Source of the DNA: Thermoplasmata archaeon
GTDB lineage: Archaea; Thermoplasmatota; Thermoplasmata; Thermoplasmatales; GCA-001856825
Assembly: GCA_021817415.1 (NCBI GenBank)
Contig: JAKAUZ010000001.1
Location: forward strand, 1-61,761
Length of the DNA: 61,761 nucleotides
Direction of reading: 5' to 3'
Notes under the pieces: generated by a model
Seen by the model: the letters and a program-made list of their open reading frames with translations, nothing else
Told to the model about the DNA's origin: nothing
Databases searched by the model: none
Shown: positions 17,552 through 27,136 of the stretch, one piece after another
Position numbering within the stretch: the stretch's first letter is position 1
Layout: each line of letters starts with the position of its first letter
Translations under genes and position numbers: made by a program

Positions 17552-19150
17552 ATGCATCCATCGGAACACATGGAACAATTGATCATTGACCGTCTCTATC
17601 CCATACTGCAGAAGCATGGCATCAGAGATGGAGTTCGAAAATATAGGGCCCAGAAGAATTTTGGGGACGTTACTATCGATCTCCAAAAGGTCAATGAAGA
17701 TGTTCCAGCGCAGGAGATAGAAGCACTGTCTGATGATATTCTGACATTCAAGAAGACCAATAAATTCATTAATGTAACTTACGGCAACAACTACTATTGC
17801 ACCCTCATCCTTGATTCAATTGACGAAGGCTCCCTATTTACTTTCGAAAGAAAAGAGAAGAGAATACTGGTAGAACACACAAGTGCAAATCCTACAGGCC
17901 CACTCCACATTGGCAGAGCCAGGAATTCAATTATTGGTGACACCATTGCAAGGATACTCAGGAAATATGGTTTCGAAGTCACGACCGAATACTATATGGA
18001 TGATATTGGAACGCAGGTCGAAGCACTGCTGCTAGGGACCGAGAAATTTAAGGATGATAATTATACGGAAGCATACAGGAAGTATTTTGCGGAAATTGAC
18101 TCACATAGAGAAGAAGTTGAAAATGCTATGAAAATGGCCGAGAGTGGTAATGAAAAATTCATTGCTGAATCTAAAAAAAGGCTGGAGGTTTTCCTTTATG
18201 ATTTGCTCAAGGACCTCGAGGATTTGAACATTTTCTTTGATGGCTTCACATGGGAGAGCAGATTCATACTTGATGGGTCTGTCAAGGTGGTTCTTGATAA
18301 CTTGAAGGAGCATCTTAAGGATGATGAGGGGGCTAAGTATATCCAGCGTGGTGAAGATAAAATATACCTTATGAGATCAAATGGAACATCCCTTTATTTT
18401 ACTAGAGATATTGCCTACCACATTCTGAAATCCAGGAATTACGATCTTTCTATAGACGTATTGGGGGAGGATCATAAGGACCATTTCAAGAACCTGACAT
18501 ACATTCTGGGAATACTGGGAATCCACAGCACGGAGGCTGTATTTTACTCCTTCGTGGTCACGAAGAAAGGAAAGATGAGCACAAGGAGAGGAAACGTTGT
18601 CACCCTCCGCGATCTTATATCAGAATCCATTGAGCTTGCGGAAGATGAGATCAGGAAAAGACGGACTGACCTTGATGAGAAGACAGTCGGTGAAATTGCA
18701 AGAAAGATTGGAACGGCTGCAGTCAGGTACAACATGATAAAATTCGCACCAGAAAAACCTATAACGTTCGACTGGGATGAAGCTTTGAATTTCGAAGGAG
18801 AAGCGGCACCGTTTATAATGTACTCCTACGCACGAGCAAGCTCTATTCTCAAGAAGGCGAGTGGGTCTGGAACATTAAACAAGCAGTTTCTGGATAGGGA
18901 AGCTGAGCTGCTCAAGGAAATTTCAAGGTTCCCTGAAGTTGTTAAGGATGCTGCTGAAAGGAGACGCCCGGACCGCATTGCTAAATACTCTTACGAGCTT
19001 TCCTCAACCTTCAATCAGTTTTACAGAGATTGTCCAGTGATCGGCGATATTGAAAACTACCAGAAAAGGGTGAATATAACCAAAGCTTTTAAATTAACCA
19101 TGGATCAAATATTTGATTTGCTCGGAATAATCCCGTCAGATAAAATTTAA
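17552..19150 (+). CDS. argS: Arginyl-tRNA synthetase
   Basis: This 532-residue class I synthetase charges tRNA-Arg. The HIGH motif appears as PTGPLHIGRARN near residue 118 and the KMSKS equivalent as KMSTRRGNVV near residue 350. The N-terminal Add-1 domain and the C-terminal anticodon-binding helical domain (YARASSILKKA, then YELSSTFNQFY) are present. Length is typical of a compact archaeal ArgRS. Confidence 0.95.
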   Translation: MHPSEHMEQLIIDRLYPILQKHGIRDGVRKYRAQKNFGDVTIDLQKVNEDVPAQEIEALSDDILTFKKTNKFINVTYGNNYYCTLILDSIDEGSLFTFERKEKRILVEHTSANPTGPLHIGRARNSIIGDTIARILRKYGFEVTTEYYMDDIGTQVEALLLGTEKFKDDNYTEAYRKYFAEIDSHREEVENAMKMAESGNEKFIAESKKRLEVFLYDLLKDLEDLNIFFDGFTWESRFILDGSVKVVLDNLKEHLKDDEGAKYIQRGEDKIYLMRSNGTSLYFTRDIAYHILKSRNYDLSIDVLGEDHKDHFKNLTYILGILGIHSTEAVFYSFVVTKKGKMSTRRGNVVTLRDLISESIELAEDEIRKRRTDLDEKTVGEIARKIGTAAVRYNMIKFAPEKPITFDWDEALNFEGEAAPFIMYSYARASSILKKASGSGTLNKQFLDREAELLKEISRFPEVVKDAAERRRPDRIAKYSYELSSTFNQFYRDCPVIGDIENYQKRVNITKAFKLTMDQIFDLLGIIPSDKI

Positions 19151-19167
19151 GGAAATAAAAAATAAAA

Positions 19168-22053
19168 TTATTTCAACTGTTTCCTAGGCTCCTTCTTCTC
19201 CTTGGGGCTTTTCTTTCTTATCGCCAGGTCATAATACACAAATGATAGAACCCCGACAGCAATAATGATGCCACCAATAAGTGCAGGAAGTTTCCATGCT
19301 GCTTGAGCCACTGTGATTGCCTTCGTCATTTGTGTTCCGGTATTGAAGAAACTGGGTTGCCCTGATGCGTGCACGCTGACTACCATTGAGTATTGCCCTG
19401 ATGTTGGTGGAACTACTGTCACAGTCTCATTTGTAACCTTTCCTGCTGCAAGATTATGGAATGTAACATTTGTTACCACCTTGCCTCCGATTTTTACCGA
19501 TACATAGTAAATTGAAGCATTTTCGAGTCCGACGTTCTTAAGTTCCACCTTCAGGGAGGCCGGCGTCCCTTCAGTGTATGATTTGGCATAGGTGACGTTC
19601 ATTATCTCCACTTCGGGTGCGACTGCATTGATGAATATTGATTCCAAAGTGCTTCCGCTATTGTTGGATTGGTCTGTTACCTTTAGGTTAATCTTGAAGG
19701 AACCATATTGAACGAATGAGATTACCATTGTCGAGTTATTGGAGTTGTGAGAAACAATTTTGTACGCCGTATTGGCAACTGCAACTGTTCCGTTTGCATA
19801 TTTTATTGTCCAGTTGTAATAGACAATCTTCCCGCCATGGGGGGCGAATGATTTAGATGCGTTCAGTGTCAGATTTTGGTATTCATTCGCAGTTGAGACC
19901 ACTTTCCCTGACGAATTTGTCAGCTGGAACATGGCATTTGGTATAGAAGTATCATTCACGTGCACTGAGATGGTGATATTTATTGAGTTACCCACTGCGT
20001 TTTTAATGGTCACATTCACATATGTGACATTTGAACCAAACGTTGGATTCACAAACGAATAAGAAACATTGTACCCACTCCTTGCCGTTCCAGATATATT
20101 CCAATTGAGGACCATTGCAAGGTTAGTGTTGGTTCCCTTAGATGTTATATCCTTTGTGGCGGCTGCATTAAAGTACACTGTGAGCGACTCGTTCACACTT
20201 ACGTGATATGAACTGGTGCTGCTTGTGTTAACTGTAAGAACAGTCTTACCACTCTGTATTATCTTAAGGTTAAATGAGGGATTCTGTGCATCACTGATGA
20301 GGGTGAAATTAGTTTCATTAACATTTCCTCCCACGTCCGTCACTTTCAGGCTTACTGTATAATACCCTGCAGGTAAAGATTCTGATACATTGTATGATGA
20401 TGCTAGTAATCCACTTCCGAAATTCCACAGGAATTTCATCTGCTTATAGTTATCAACGCCGAGCACATTGTCGTATACTGCAGCGCTCGCATTCAGAGAG
20501 AAATTCTTGTTGGCTGGGACCAGTAACGTATAGTTGTTCACTGAATTGTTGAGAACAGTTGACTCAAAATATCCTTTCCAGTTTGCAGTAATCTGCCTAG
20601 GATCAACCGTTGGTTTCACTTTATGGTCAATTTTCAGGGGAAGAAATCCAGTAAAACTGCTGTTACTAATGCTTATGGATCCGGAATACCCGGAAACATC
20701 CGCTATAGAGCTATTTACAGAGTTCGCTCTTTCGAATGCAGCAGGTATGTTAAGGGTATAGAGATAATTTATGAAACTGCCAGAGACTGTATTCTGGTTA
20801 AGATAAACCTGAACTTGATTGTATGCCGATGACTTATTTGATTGGGAATAGGTAGCAGTATAGCTGAAAGAATACTGTACGTTCGTTCCATTATATGAAG
20901 AAGTGAGTGAAGTAGTACTTAATGTCAAGTTATAAGAATGATTGTTAAAAAGTAGAGTTCCAACGGTCGAAGTAGAGATTGAGTAATTCAATATTTCCCA
21001 TAGTCCTGAATATGAAAGACCCAGCAATTTCATCTGGTTGTAAAGTGATCCAGAATTCGCGTAGGGGAGTGTTGTCAGAACTGTTGAATTCGTCAGGGTC
21101 ACAGCTCCTGTTTCGGTAAGCCCGGTGAAATTGTTGGAAAATGTGAATGTTGTAACCTGAGTTGTGTATGAAGCATCCAACGTGACGGCCCTGTAGGACA
21201 CAGGCTGTCCCTGAACAACATTGACTTGGAAGGAATATGGTAAATACCCTTTTGCAGATATAACCAACGTATACGTCCCACTAGAGAGCGTCACGTAAAA
21301 GTAGCTGCTGGAGAAATAGTCAGTGGCTATGAAATTTCCATTCTGATAAATGGAGACCTGTATACTTTTAACATGAGACCCAGTGTTAGTTTGGACTCCT
21401 CCCACGACCCCAGATTGCACAGAAAGGTTAACGTTAACTGTATTTACTCCTGGAGTAACGTTTACCATCTGCGAGTAAGTTGCAACCGATCCGTTGTAAT
21501 ATTGCACGTAGAGTACCTGGTTTCCGTTTGTTGTATTATTTATTTCGTAGAGACCGCTAGATATTCTGGTTCCAGTTATGTTGAGGTCAGTGAGAACACC
21601 GCTGTAGACGGATATTATGTTGGATGATCCGGCAACATAAACCTTGATCTGGGAATTTGCCTTCATTGAGCTTACAGAGATCTGTGAGAATTTGACAGAC
21701 CCGCCAGGAAGTAGATAGGCGCTGCCGTTGCTTTCCAGAACTACGTTCACGTAGCTCCTGCTGTAGACGTAACCTAAATATTCTTGACTCGGAATACTGA
21801 TCACATAATTGCCAGGATATGCGGTAAAGCCTACTATTGGATTTGAAGTGTTCTTCTCTATAACCGATCCGTATTCATTTTCTAAATTGACAGTGAGGCC
21901 CGTTATAGGGATTTGGTTGCTCCCTAGGACAACAAATGAAAACGTTTTTTCGCTGGTTCCCTGTACCTGACCATAGGCCATGCTCGTGATTCCTCCCGCA
22001 ATTAGGATTAATACTGCAACGAGCGCTATGATCCTCCCGGCTTTGTTATACAT
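19168..22053 (-). CDS. Large cell-surface glycoprotein with PKD/CARDB-like domains
   Basis: The 961-residue secreted protein has an N-terminal signal peptide (lysine/arginine followed by IIALVAVLILIAGGI), many N-x-S/T sequons, beta-rich repeats, PKD-like segments in the centre (YNWTIKYANG), a CARDB-like domain near residue 840, then one membrane helix (ALIGGIIIAVGVLSFVYY) and a basic tail. This is the plan of Thermoplasmatales S-layer or surface glycoproteins in cells without a wall. The ATG is preceded by GGAGGT. It is convergent with argS and divergent from htpX. Confidence 0.8.
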   Translation of the reverse strand: MYNKAGRIIALVAVLILIAGGITSMAYGQVQGTSEKTFSFVVLGSNQIPITGLTVNLENEYGSVIEKNTSNPIVGFTAYPGNYVISIPSQEYLGYVYSRSYVNVVLESNGSAYLLPGGSVKFSQISVSSMKANSQIKVYVAGSSNIISVYSGVLTDLNITGTRISSGLYEINNTTNGNQVLYVQYYNGSVATYSQMVNVTPGVNTVNVNLSVQSGVVGGVQTNTGSHVKSIQVSIYQNGNFIATDYFSSSYFYVTLSSGTYTLVISAKGYLPYSFQVNVVQGQPVSYRAVTLDASYTTQVTTFTFSNNFTGLTETGAVTLTNSTVLTTLPYANSGSLYNQMKLLGLSYSGLWEILNYSISTSTVGTLLFNNHSYNLTLSTTSLTSSYNGTNVQYSFSYTATYSQSNKSSAYNQVQVYLNQNTVSGSFINYLYTLNIPAAFERANSVNSSIADVSGYSGSISISNSSFTGFLPLKIDHKVKPTVDPRQITANWKGYFESTVLNNSVNNYTLLVPANKNFSLNASAAVYDNVLGVDNYKQMKFLWNFGSGLLASSYNVSESLPAGYYTVSLKVTDVGGNVNETNFTLISDAQNPSFNLKIIQSGKTVLTVNTSSTSSYHVSVNESLTVYFNAAATKDITSKGTNTNLAMVLNWNISGTARSGYNVSYSFVNPTFGSNVTYVNVTIKNAVGNSINITISVHVNDTSIPNAMFQLTNSSGKVVSTANEYQNLTLNASKSFAPHGGKIVYYNWTIKYANGTVAVANTAYKIVSHNSNNSTMVISFVQYGSFKINLKVTDQSNNSGSTLESIFINAVAPEVEIMNVTYAKSYTEGTPASLKVELKNVGLENASIYYVSVKIGGKVVTNVTFHNLAAGKVTNETVTVVPPTSGQYSMVVSVHASGQPSFFNTGTQMTKAITVAQAAWKLPALIGGIIIAVGVLSFVYYDLAIRKKSPKEKKEPRKQLK

Positions 22054-22208
22054 CTTGTTACTACCTCCGTTTGTTGAGATGGACTGTAAATTATAATTAC
22101 TATTAAACCGTTGTTATGATAAGAGCCCAAATTCAACGAAAAATATTATAATATGTGCCCTAAAATTGCCCGGAAATTGTTAAGTATTCTTTTCGAATAT
22201 GGGCTTCC

Positions 22209-23054
22209 ATGAGTATCCTGAGAATCCTACTCATGTTCTTCATGCTGTTCTTGCTGCTGGGAGCGATAGGATTTGTCATTGGATTGCTGGTAGGAAATGG
22301 GCTACTATGGTTAGAATTATTCCTCATTTTGGCATTCATTATAAACGTATTCAGCGTCCTTTTTTCCTACAAGCTTGTCTTGTGGAGCTATCATGCAAAA
22401 GAGATCAGGGAAGAAGAAAATCCGCGACTATTTGCACTGGTAAGGGATGTTTCACAGAATGCCTCAATTCCGATGCCCAGGATAGCAATAGCCCCTATAG
22501 ATACCCCAAATGCCTTTGCCACCGGAATAAGCAAAAAGAAGGCATTCATTGTCTTCACCAGCGGAATACTGAGTCTACTTAATGAAAAGGAATTGCGAGG
22601 GGTGATAGGCCACGAATTAGGGCACATTAAACACAAAGACATACTCGTGGTAACGACAGCTGCAACAATTGCATCCGCTTTGATGATAGGATCGAGAATA
22701 TTTGAGTTCCGGGCTTTTTTTGACAGTAGAAGAAGTGGACAGGACCTGGTGGTGATGCTTTTATTAATACTGGCCGCAACTGGGGCGATGATGCTTCAAC
22801 TCGCAATTTCCAGACAGAGAGAATTGTACGCAGATGAACATGGTGCTAAGGTAAACAATAGCAGTTCCGGATTGATTTCAGCTCTCCAGAAGCTTGAAAA
22901 TTGGAATGTGAGAAAACCTATCCAGAACTCCAATCCTGCAACAGCTTCCCTGTTCATAGTCAATCCCCTTGGAAAAATCAATGTCAGGAGGCTTTTCTCC
23001 ACTCATCCGCCCATGGAAGAAAGGATAGAAAGACTGCGTAATCTAGGAATATAA
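22209..23054 (+). CDS. htpX: HtpX-like M48 membrane metalloprotease
   Basis: The 281-residue membrane protease has two N-terminal membrane helices, the zinc site GHELGHIKH near residue 136, two further hydrophobic segments and the third ligand region RELYADEHGA. HtpX degrades damaged membrane proteins. An upstream AT-rich block (near 22140, AATATTATAATATG) could hold its promoter, shared as a divergent region with the surface protein gene. Confidence 0.92.
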   Translation: MSILRILLMFFMLFLLLGAIGFVIGLLVGNGLLWLELFLILAFIINVFSVLFSYKLVLWSYHAKEIREEENPRLFALVRDVSQNASIPMPRIAIAPIDTPNAFATGISKKKAFIVFTSGILSLLNEKELRGVIGHELGHIKHKDILVVTTAATIASALMIGSRIFEFRAFFDSRRSGQDLVVMLLLILAATGAMMLQLAISRQRELYADEHGAKVNNSSSGLISALQKLENWNVRKPIQNSNPATASLFIVNPLGKINVRRLFSTHPPMEERIERLRNLGI

Positions 23055-23082
23055 AAAAACTAAGGGTATTTCGGTGAATGCC

Positions 23083-24018
23083 CTAACGGATGTTCCCCTT
23101 GATTTCCTCAGCTTCGATGTAAATCCTTGAAACAGATGGAATTTTATCCCTTATATCTTTTTCAATTTGGTCTATGGCATTTTCGATCTCTTCCGTGCTC
23201 AGCCCATCCCTAAAGTTCAGGTCCATCACTAGTAAAACAGATTCAGGGGCTTGGTAGATTGACCTGATATCTAACACCTTGTTAATTGAAGTATTTGATT
23301 TGAGTATTGATTCTATCTTTTTCTGGTCTCCTGGGGAGATCCCTTCTCCTATCAACAAATCCTTGCTTTCCTTGGCTAGATATAGACCTGACATCATCAT
23401 AATGAGACCTATTACAATTGCAGAGATGGCATCAAATTTTGTAGAATGAAATATGTAGGACAGTGTCACTCCTGTCAGTGCGACTAGTACTCCCACTATT
23501 GCTCCTAAGTCCTCCACCATGGCAGTAAGGAGAGTAGGATCCCTGAAATCTTCCACAAAGCTTCTTAAATTGGTGTACCCTTGAGACTTGTACCGACTTG
23601 CAAATGCCGCCACCGAAATTGATAGGACGTACCCGTCCACAACGACAGAAAGCGCAAAAACAGAATAGACTATTACTGGGTCCTTTATTGAATATACGGT
23701 AAACAATTTTATATATCCTTCCACTAAAGTCATGATCCCTGATATTCCGAAGACAAGCATTGCCACAACAAACGACCAAAAGAACTGTTCTCTTCCCCTT
23801 CCAAATGGGAATTTTGCTCTATCTCGCTTTTCGCTGAGGTTATAACCTATTAGGAGCAAAAACTGGTCTGTTGAATCAGAAGTCGAATGAATTGCCTCTG
23901 CCAGCATTGATGAGCTTAGACTGACGAATGCGGCAACGTACTTTAGAATGGCAATTATGATGTCCCCAATTAGTGCCCTTAAAACGACTGACTTGGTTGT
24001 TCTTGATCCTTCATTCAT
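23083..24018 (-). CDS. Cation diffusion facilitator (CDF) metal exporter
   Basis: The 311-residue protein has six membrane helices and a cytosolic C-terminal domain. Metal-site helices include SSSMLAEAIHSTSDSTDQ (HxxxD) and the TM5 region LTAMVEDLGAIVG. The C-terminal domain follows IGEGISPGDQKKIE. CDF exporters move Zn, Mn, Fe or Co outward using protons. A TTG overlapping the aEF1B stop would add 19 residues, but the family N-terminus matches the ATG at 24018 (MNEGSRTTKSV). It is the last gene of the zinc-ribbon/aEF1B cluster. Confidence 0.85.
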   Translation of the reverse strand: MNEGSRTTKSVVLRALIGDIIIAILKYVAAFVSLSSSMLAEAIHSTSDSTDQFLLLIGYNLSEKRDRAKFPFGRGREQFFWSFVVAMLVFGISGIMTLVEGYIKLFTVYSIKDPVIVYSVFALSVVVDGYVLSISVAAFASRYKSQGYTNLRSFVEDFRDPTLLTAMVEDLGAIVGVLVALTGVTLSYIFHSTKFDAISAIVIGLIMMMSGLYLAKESKDLLIGEGISPGDQKKIESILKSNTSINKVLDIRSIYQAPESVLLVMDLNFRDGLSTEEIENAIDQIEKDIRDKIPSVSRIYIEAEEIKGNIR

Positions 24019-24071
24019 TTTGCTTAGTGAAGTAAAATATGCTCGCTTAAAACACTTTATTTGAGATAAAA

Positions 24072-24347
24072 TCAAGAGATCAATGAGACCTCTTCTACGT
24101 CCGCTTCCCCAACGCCGGAATATGCCTTTATCTTCGCTTCAACCTGATCTACAAGTCCTCCTTTATCGTCAATAATTACTATCAACTTTAGGACTTTTAT
24201 CCCGAACGCTAATTCCTCTATTCTGCTTTTGCCCAAAACGAAGTCTTTTGAGAGATCAGATATCAAATTTTCCCGAATTTTCTCTATGTTTTCGTTTTCA
24301 TCTGACGGTGTTACTCTAAATGACACTGCCACTTTACCCAAAATCAC
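24072..24347 (-). CDS. Translation elongation factor aEF-1 beta
   Basis: The 91-residue nucleotide exchange factor for aEF-1 alpha has the small alpha/beta sandwich pattern: GKVAVSFRVTP, EELAFGIKVLKLIVIIDD and GVGEADVEEV at the C-terminus. An ATG lies 18 nt further upstream, but the GTG at 24347 overlaps the zinc-ribbon stop (GTGA) after AGGGGG and gives the normal family length. The two genes are therefore translationally coupled, an association common in archaea. Confidence 0.88.
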   Translation of the reverse strand: MILGKVAVSFRVTPSDENENIEKIRENLISDLSKDFVLGKSRIEELAFGIKVLKLIVIIDDKGGLVDQVEAKIKAYSGVGEADVEEVSLIS

Positions 24348-24502
24348 GGCCCCCTGAAACCACATTTAGCGCATTGGTACGGTACCGACATTTCCCTGCA
24401 GTTGTCGCACCTGCTGATGGTCTCTTCGCCACATCCTGGGCATCTGAAGGTAGTTGCTCCTTTTTCCTGTAACCCTACTCCACACGAAGTACAGAATTCC
24501 AT
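24344..24502 (-). CDS. Small zinc-ribbon protein with four CxxC pairs
   Basis: The 52-residue protein contains CTSC, CPGC, CDNC and CAKC in order, enough for two zinc knuckles. It matches the HVO_2753-type archaeal zinc-finger proteins usually found beside aEF1B. The frame is open for 108 nt further upstream, but the ATG at 24502 starts directly before the first cysteines; another ATG at 24517 is possible. The stop is shared with the aEF1B start. Confidence 0.85.
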   Translation of the reverse strand: MEFCTSCGVGLQEKGATTFRCPGCGEETISRCDNCREMSVPYQCAKCGFRGP

Positions 24503-24627
24503 GTAATTTATCTGCATCCTATTCGGTATACTTCTTAAAATAAAAACTCTATGAGAATCGACCCCTAAGGTTGATTCTCTTGATTCAAATTCTAAATAAT
24601 GGTAAAACATTAAAAAAAATTTAAATT

Positions 24628-25110
24628 TTAAATTTCTCCAAGTCTTCCCAGGATCTCTTTTATTCTGGACATCCTTTCCACTTTTTCTCTGATTTTCTCT
24701 TTGTTGTCCAGGATATACTGGGTCGTTGTCTCCATATTCTTTATTGCATCATCCAAATCCTTGAATTCATTGCTCGCACCAAATGTCCTCCAGGGAAACC
24801 AGCTTCTGTCTAGAGCGTCCTTCCCCTTACTGCTTGTCAGATAGAATTTCTTCCCATCCTTGTTCTCTACATCCAATAGTCCATCACTTACCATTTCCTC
24901 AAGGAGAGGATATACCTGGCCAGGCGAAGGCCTCCAGTGCCCCATTGTCATTCTTTCAACTTTGTCCATCAGCATTGAACCTGTTGCTGGCTCCTCGTAT
25001 ACTAGACTCAGAACCCAGTATCTGAGTCCAAACCCCCTGAAAGGTCCTCTGTGGTGTCCGTAAATTCTTCCTCCAAATCCCCATCCAAATGGATCGTCTC
25101 CCATGTTCAT
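24628..25110 (-). CDS. PadR-family transcriptional regulator
   Basis: The 160-residue protein has a Gly/His-rich N-terminus and then a PadR winged helix: LRYWVLSLVYEEPATGSMLMDKVER, SPGQVYPLLEEMVSDGLLDVENKDGKKFYLT. A helical C-terminal dimerisation region follows. A GTG at 25131 is in frame but sits inside the operator array; the ATG at 25110, preceded by AGGAAA, is preferred. The array of TGATATC motifs covering its promoter points to autoregulation, as is usual for PadR proteins. The effector is unknown. Confidence 0.85.
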   Translation of the reverse strand: MNMGDDPFGWGFGGRIYGHHRGPFRGFGLRYWVLSLVYEEPATGSMLMDKVERMTMGHWRPSPGQVYPLLEEMVSDGLLDVENKDGKKFYLTSSKGKDALDRSWFPWRTFGASNEFKDLDDAIKNMETTTQYILDNKEKIREKVERMSRIKEILGRLGEI

Positions 25111-25122
25111 ATTATCATTTCC

Positions 25123-25193
25123 TGATATCACTTAATGATATCTATTATTGATATCTAAAAGTGATATAAATACTTTCTGGATTAAATGATATC
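25123..25193. promoter_or_regulatory. 13-bp-periodic TGATATC operator array and padR promoter
   Basis: TGATAT motifs start at 25123, 25136, 25149 and 25162 (exactly 13 bp apart) and again at 25187. Four read TGATATC and the one at 25162 reads TGATATA. On the minus strand the copy at 25162 forms the TATA box TTTATATC (25163-25170). Bound regulator would therefore block the promoter and the predicted transcription start near 25140. Confidence 0.7.
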
Positions 25194-25402
25194 GCATTCT
25201 GAAATAACTTTGAAGATTAAATGAAGTGGAAATAGATTTTAGCTGATGAAATACTGGGAAGCTGTTGACCCGTCAAGCTGGAGCTGTGGGTTATACTGAA
25301 TATGATTTAAAAAGATGATCCGTTAATTGCTCAGACCAATGGAATTTTGATTCATTCAGATAAGGAAGTAATTCTGTTCATTCATTTGCCTGTTCTGCTT
25401 GG

Positions 25403-27130
25403 TTACGATCCCCAGAATGGATTTTCTTTTTTCTTTATGTTCCTGATCTCGTCCAAAGTCATTTTTTCATCTACGCTGAGTGGCTCGTCTTTCAGCAGTC
25501 GTGCCTCTTTCTCATTTAAGTCTGAATACAATATATCCCCTTCCTTCACTTGCCTTCCAATAGTTATTCCATCCATTGAAACTGCCACCTCTATACCCTG
25601 CTCTGCTTCCTGCAGAGATTGCTCTCCTGTTCTGATGCTCTTGATAGAGCCGATCTCCTTTCCGTCCAATTTCATCAGGCGTGCTTTCACTCTCAAGGTA
25701 CCTGCCATCACCCGTATCCCAAATATTGCAGGCTTTGAAATCCTAAATACATTCCCGGGAATCACTAGAATCTTTGATGGAAAAGTCATTTCCTTTCTCT
25801 TTTCCTCCTGCTCTTTCTGTTTGATGCTCTCCCTGACTTTTGCTATCTCATCCTTAATGGAATAGATTATCTTATTCTCTATTATGGTCACGCTTTCGTC
25901 CACAACTGGTACGGGGACATTAAATGCCACTACAATCTTGTCCTCTTCACTGAAGTTGGACAGTGCTTCTGTAATATCCCTCTTCGTAACTGGGCCAACT
26001 TCCGCCTTTTTGATAGGTATCCCTATTCTACTCAGTTCGTAAACCAGTGCCTCCAGGCTTCCAACAGCATCTGCTTTGGTAACTATTCCCTCTTGTTCCA
26101 ATTTGAACGAGCCTTTAATTGCAGATTCGATTGATTCCTTAATTTTCACGATGTCCCCTGCTGCTTTCTTGAAAGGACTCCCAGGAATTACCCCGCCCTC
26201 TCCCTGAAACAGTATTCTTACCCCAGATGCAGCCCTCACTTCATTCACTGAAAGGAATCTGTCCCGCGGGTCCCTTATTTCATCGAGTGGTTTGGGCTTG
26301 AACATTCCTTTCACTCTAAGCGCCTTGATTCCCGCAACCGTACCCACCAGAATTGTGTCCCCCCTTTTCAGTATCCCATTGTAAAGTATTGCATCTGAGA
26401 CCTCCCCCATCCCTCTTTCTTCCCTAACTTCAAGGATCGTGCCCTCGGGTGTTTCCTCTGTATTGGTCAACTGACTCTCAAGAAAACTTTGGGCGAGTCC
26501 AGACAGTACCATCAGAAGGTCTGCAATCCCATATCCTACTTTTGCAGACACTGGGACGATCGCAACGTTTCTTGTAAAGTCTGATATTCTGTCAAATCGA
26601 TCAGCGCTGAAGCCTTCCCGGTACAGCTGTGAAGATATCTGGAATATTTTTTCGTCCAATCTTTCCATCCTGATGGTATCCAGTTCCTTGATTGAGGATA
26701 TGAAAGCTCCTTTCTGTGATGAAAAACCTTCGATGAGATCAACTTTGTTTGCGGCCACGACAAATGGAGTCTTGAATTTCTTCAGGACCTCTATAGATTC
26801 CCTGGTCTGTGGCATTACTCCTTCACGAATGTCTATCACCAGGACTGCTATGTCAGCAATGGACCCTCCTCTGATCCTTAAGCTGGAAAATGATTCGTGC
26901 CCCGGCGTATCGATGAATAGCAGCCCCGGGATTATAAAAATTCTCTTTCCAAGTATGTCCTTGCAAATTCTTGTTATCTCTTCAATTGGTACCTCGGTTG
27001 CCCCGATGTGTTGGGTTATTCCTCCAGCTTCCCTACTTGCAACTACTCCCCCTCTGATTCTATCGAGAAGAGATGTTTTCCCATGATCTACGTGTCCGAG
27101 CACCCCAACAATTGGTTGCCTTATCCACAT
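25403..27130 (-). CDS. infB: Translation initiation factor aIF5B (IF2-like)
   Basis: This 575-residue GTPase joins ribosomal subunits during initiation. G1 is GHVDHGKT (residues 12-19), G3 DTPGHE, G4 NKVD; domains II to IV follow, with GTILEVREERGMG, the linking helix and a second beta barrel (GKEIGSIKSI). Length is typical of archaeal aIF5B without the eukaryal N-terminal extension. It is the distal gene of the L7Ae-S28e-L24e-ndk operon. Confidence 0.96.
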   Translation of the reverse strand: MWIRQPIVGVLGHVDHGKTSLLDRIRGGVVASREAGGITQHIGATEVPIEEITRICKDILGKRIFIIPGLLFIDTPGHESFSSLRIRGGSIADIAVLVIDIREGVMPQTRESIEVLKKFKTPFVVAANKVDLIEGFSSQKGAFISSIKELDTIRMERLDEKIFQISSQLYREGFSADRFDRISDFTRNVAIVPVSAKVGYGIADLLMVLSGLAQSFLESQLTNTEETPEGTILEVREERGMGEVSDAILYNGILKRGDTILVGTVAGIKALRVKGMFKPKPLDEIRDPRDRFLSVNEVRAASGVRILFQGEGGVIPGSPFKKAAGDIVKIKESIESAIKGSFKLEQEGIVTKADAVGSLEALVYELSRIGIPIKKAEVGPVTKRDITEALSNFSEEDKIVVAFNVPVPVVDESVTIIENKIIYSIKDEIAKVRESIKQKEQEEKRKEMTFPSKILVIPGNVFRISKPAIFGIRVMAGTLRVKARLMKLDGKEIGSIKSIRTGEQSLQEAEQGIEVAVSMDGITIGRQVKEGDILYSDLNEKEARLLKDEPLSVDEKMTLDEIRNIKKKENPFWGS

Positions 27131-27136
27131 CTACTT

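Noticed and set aside
25347-25865. 172-codon + strand ORF opposite infB
   Set aside because: It is antisense to the 3' end of aIF5B and follows that gene's codon pattern; a frame shadow.
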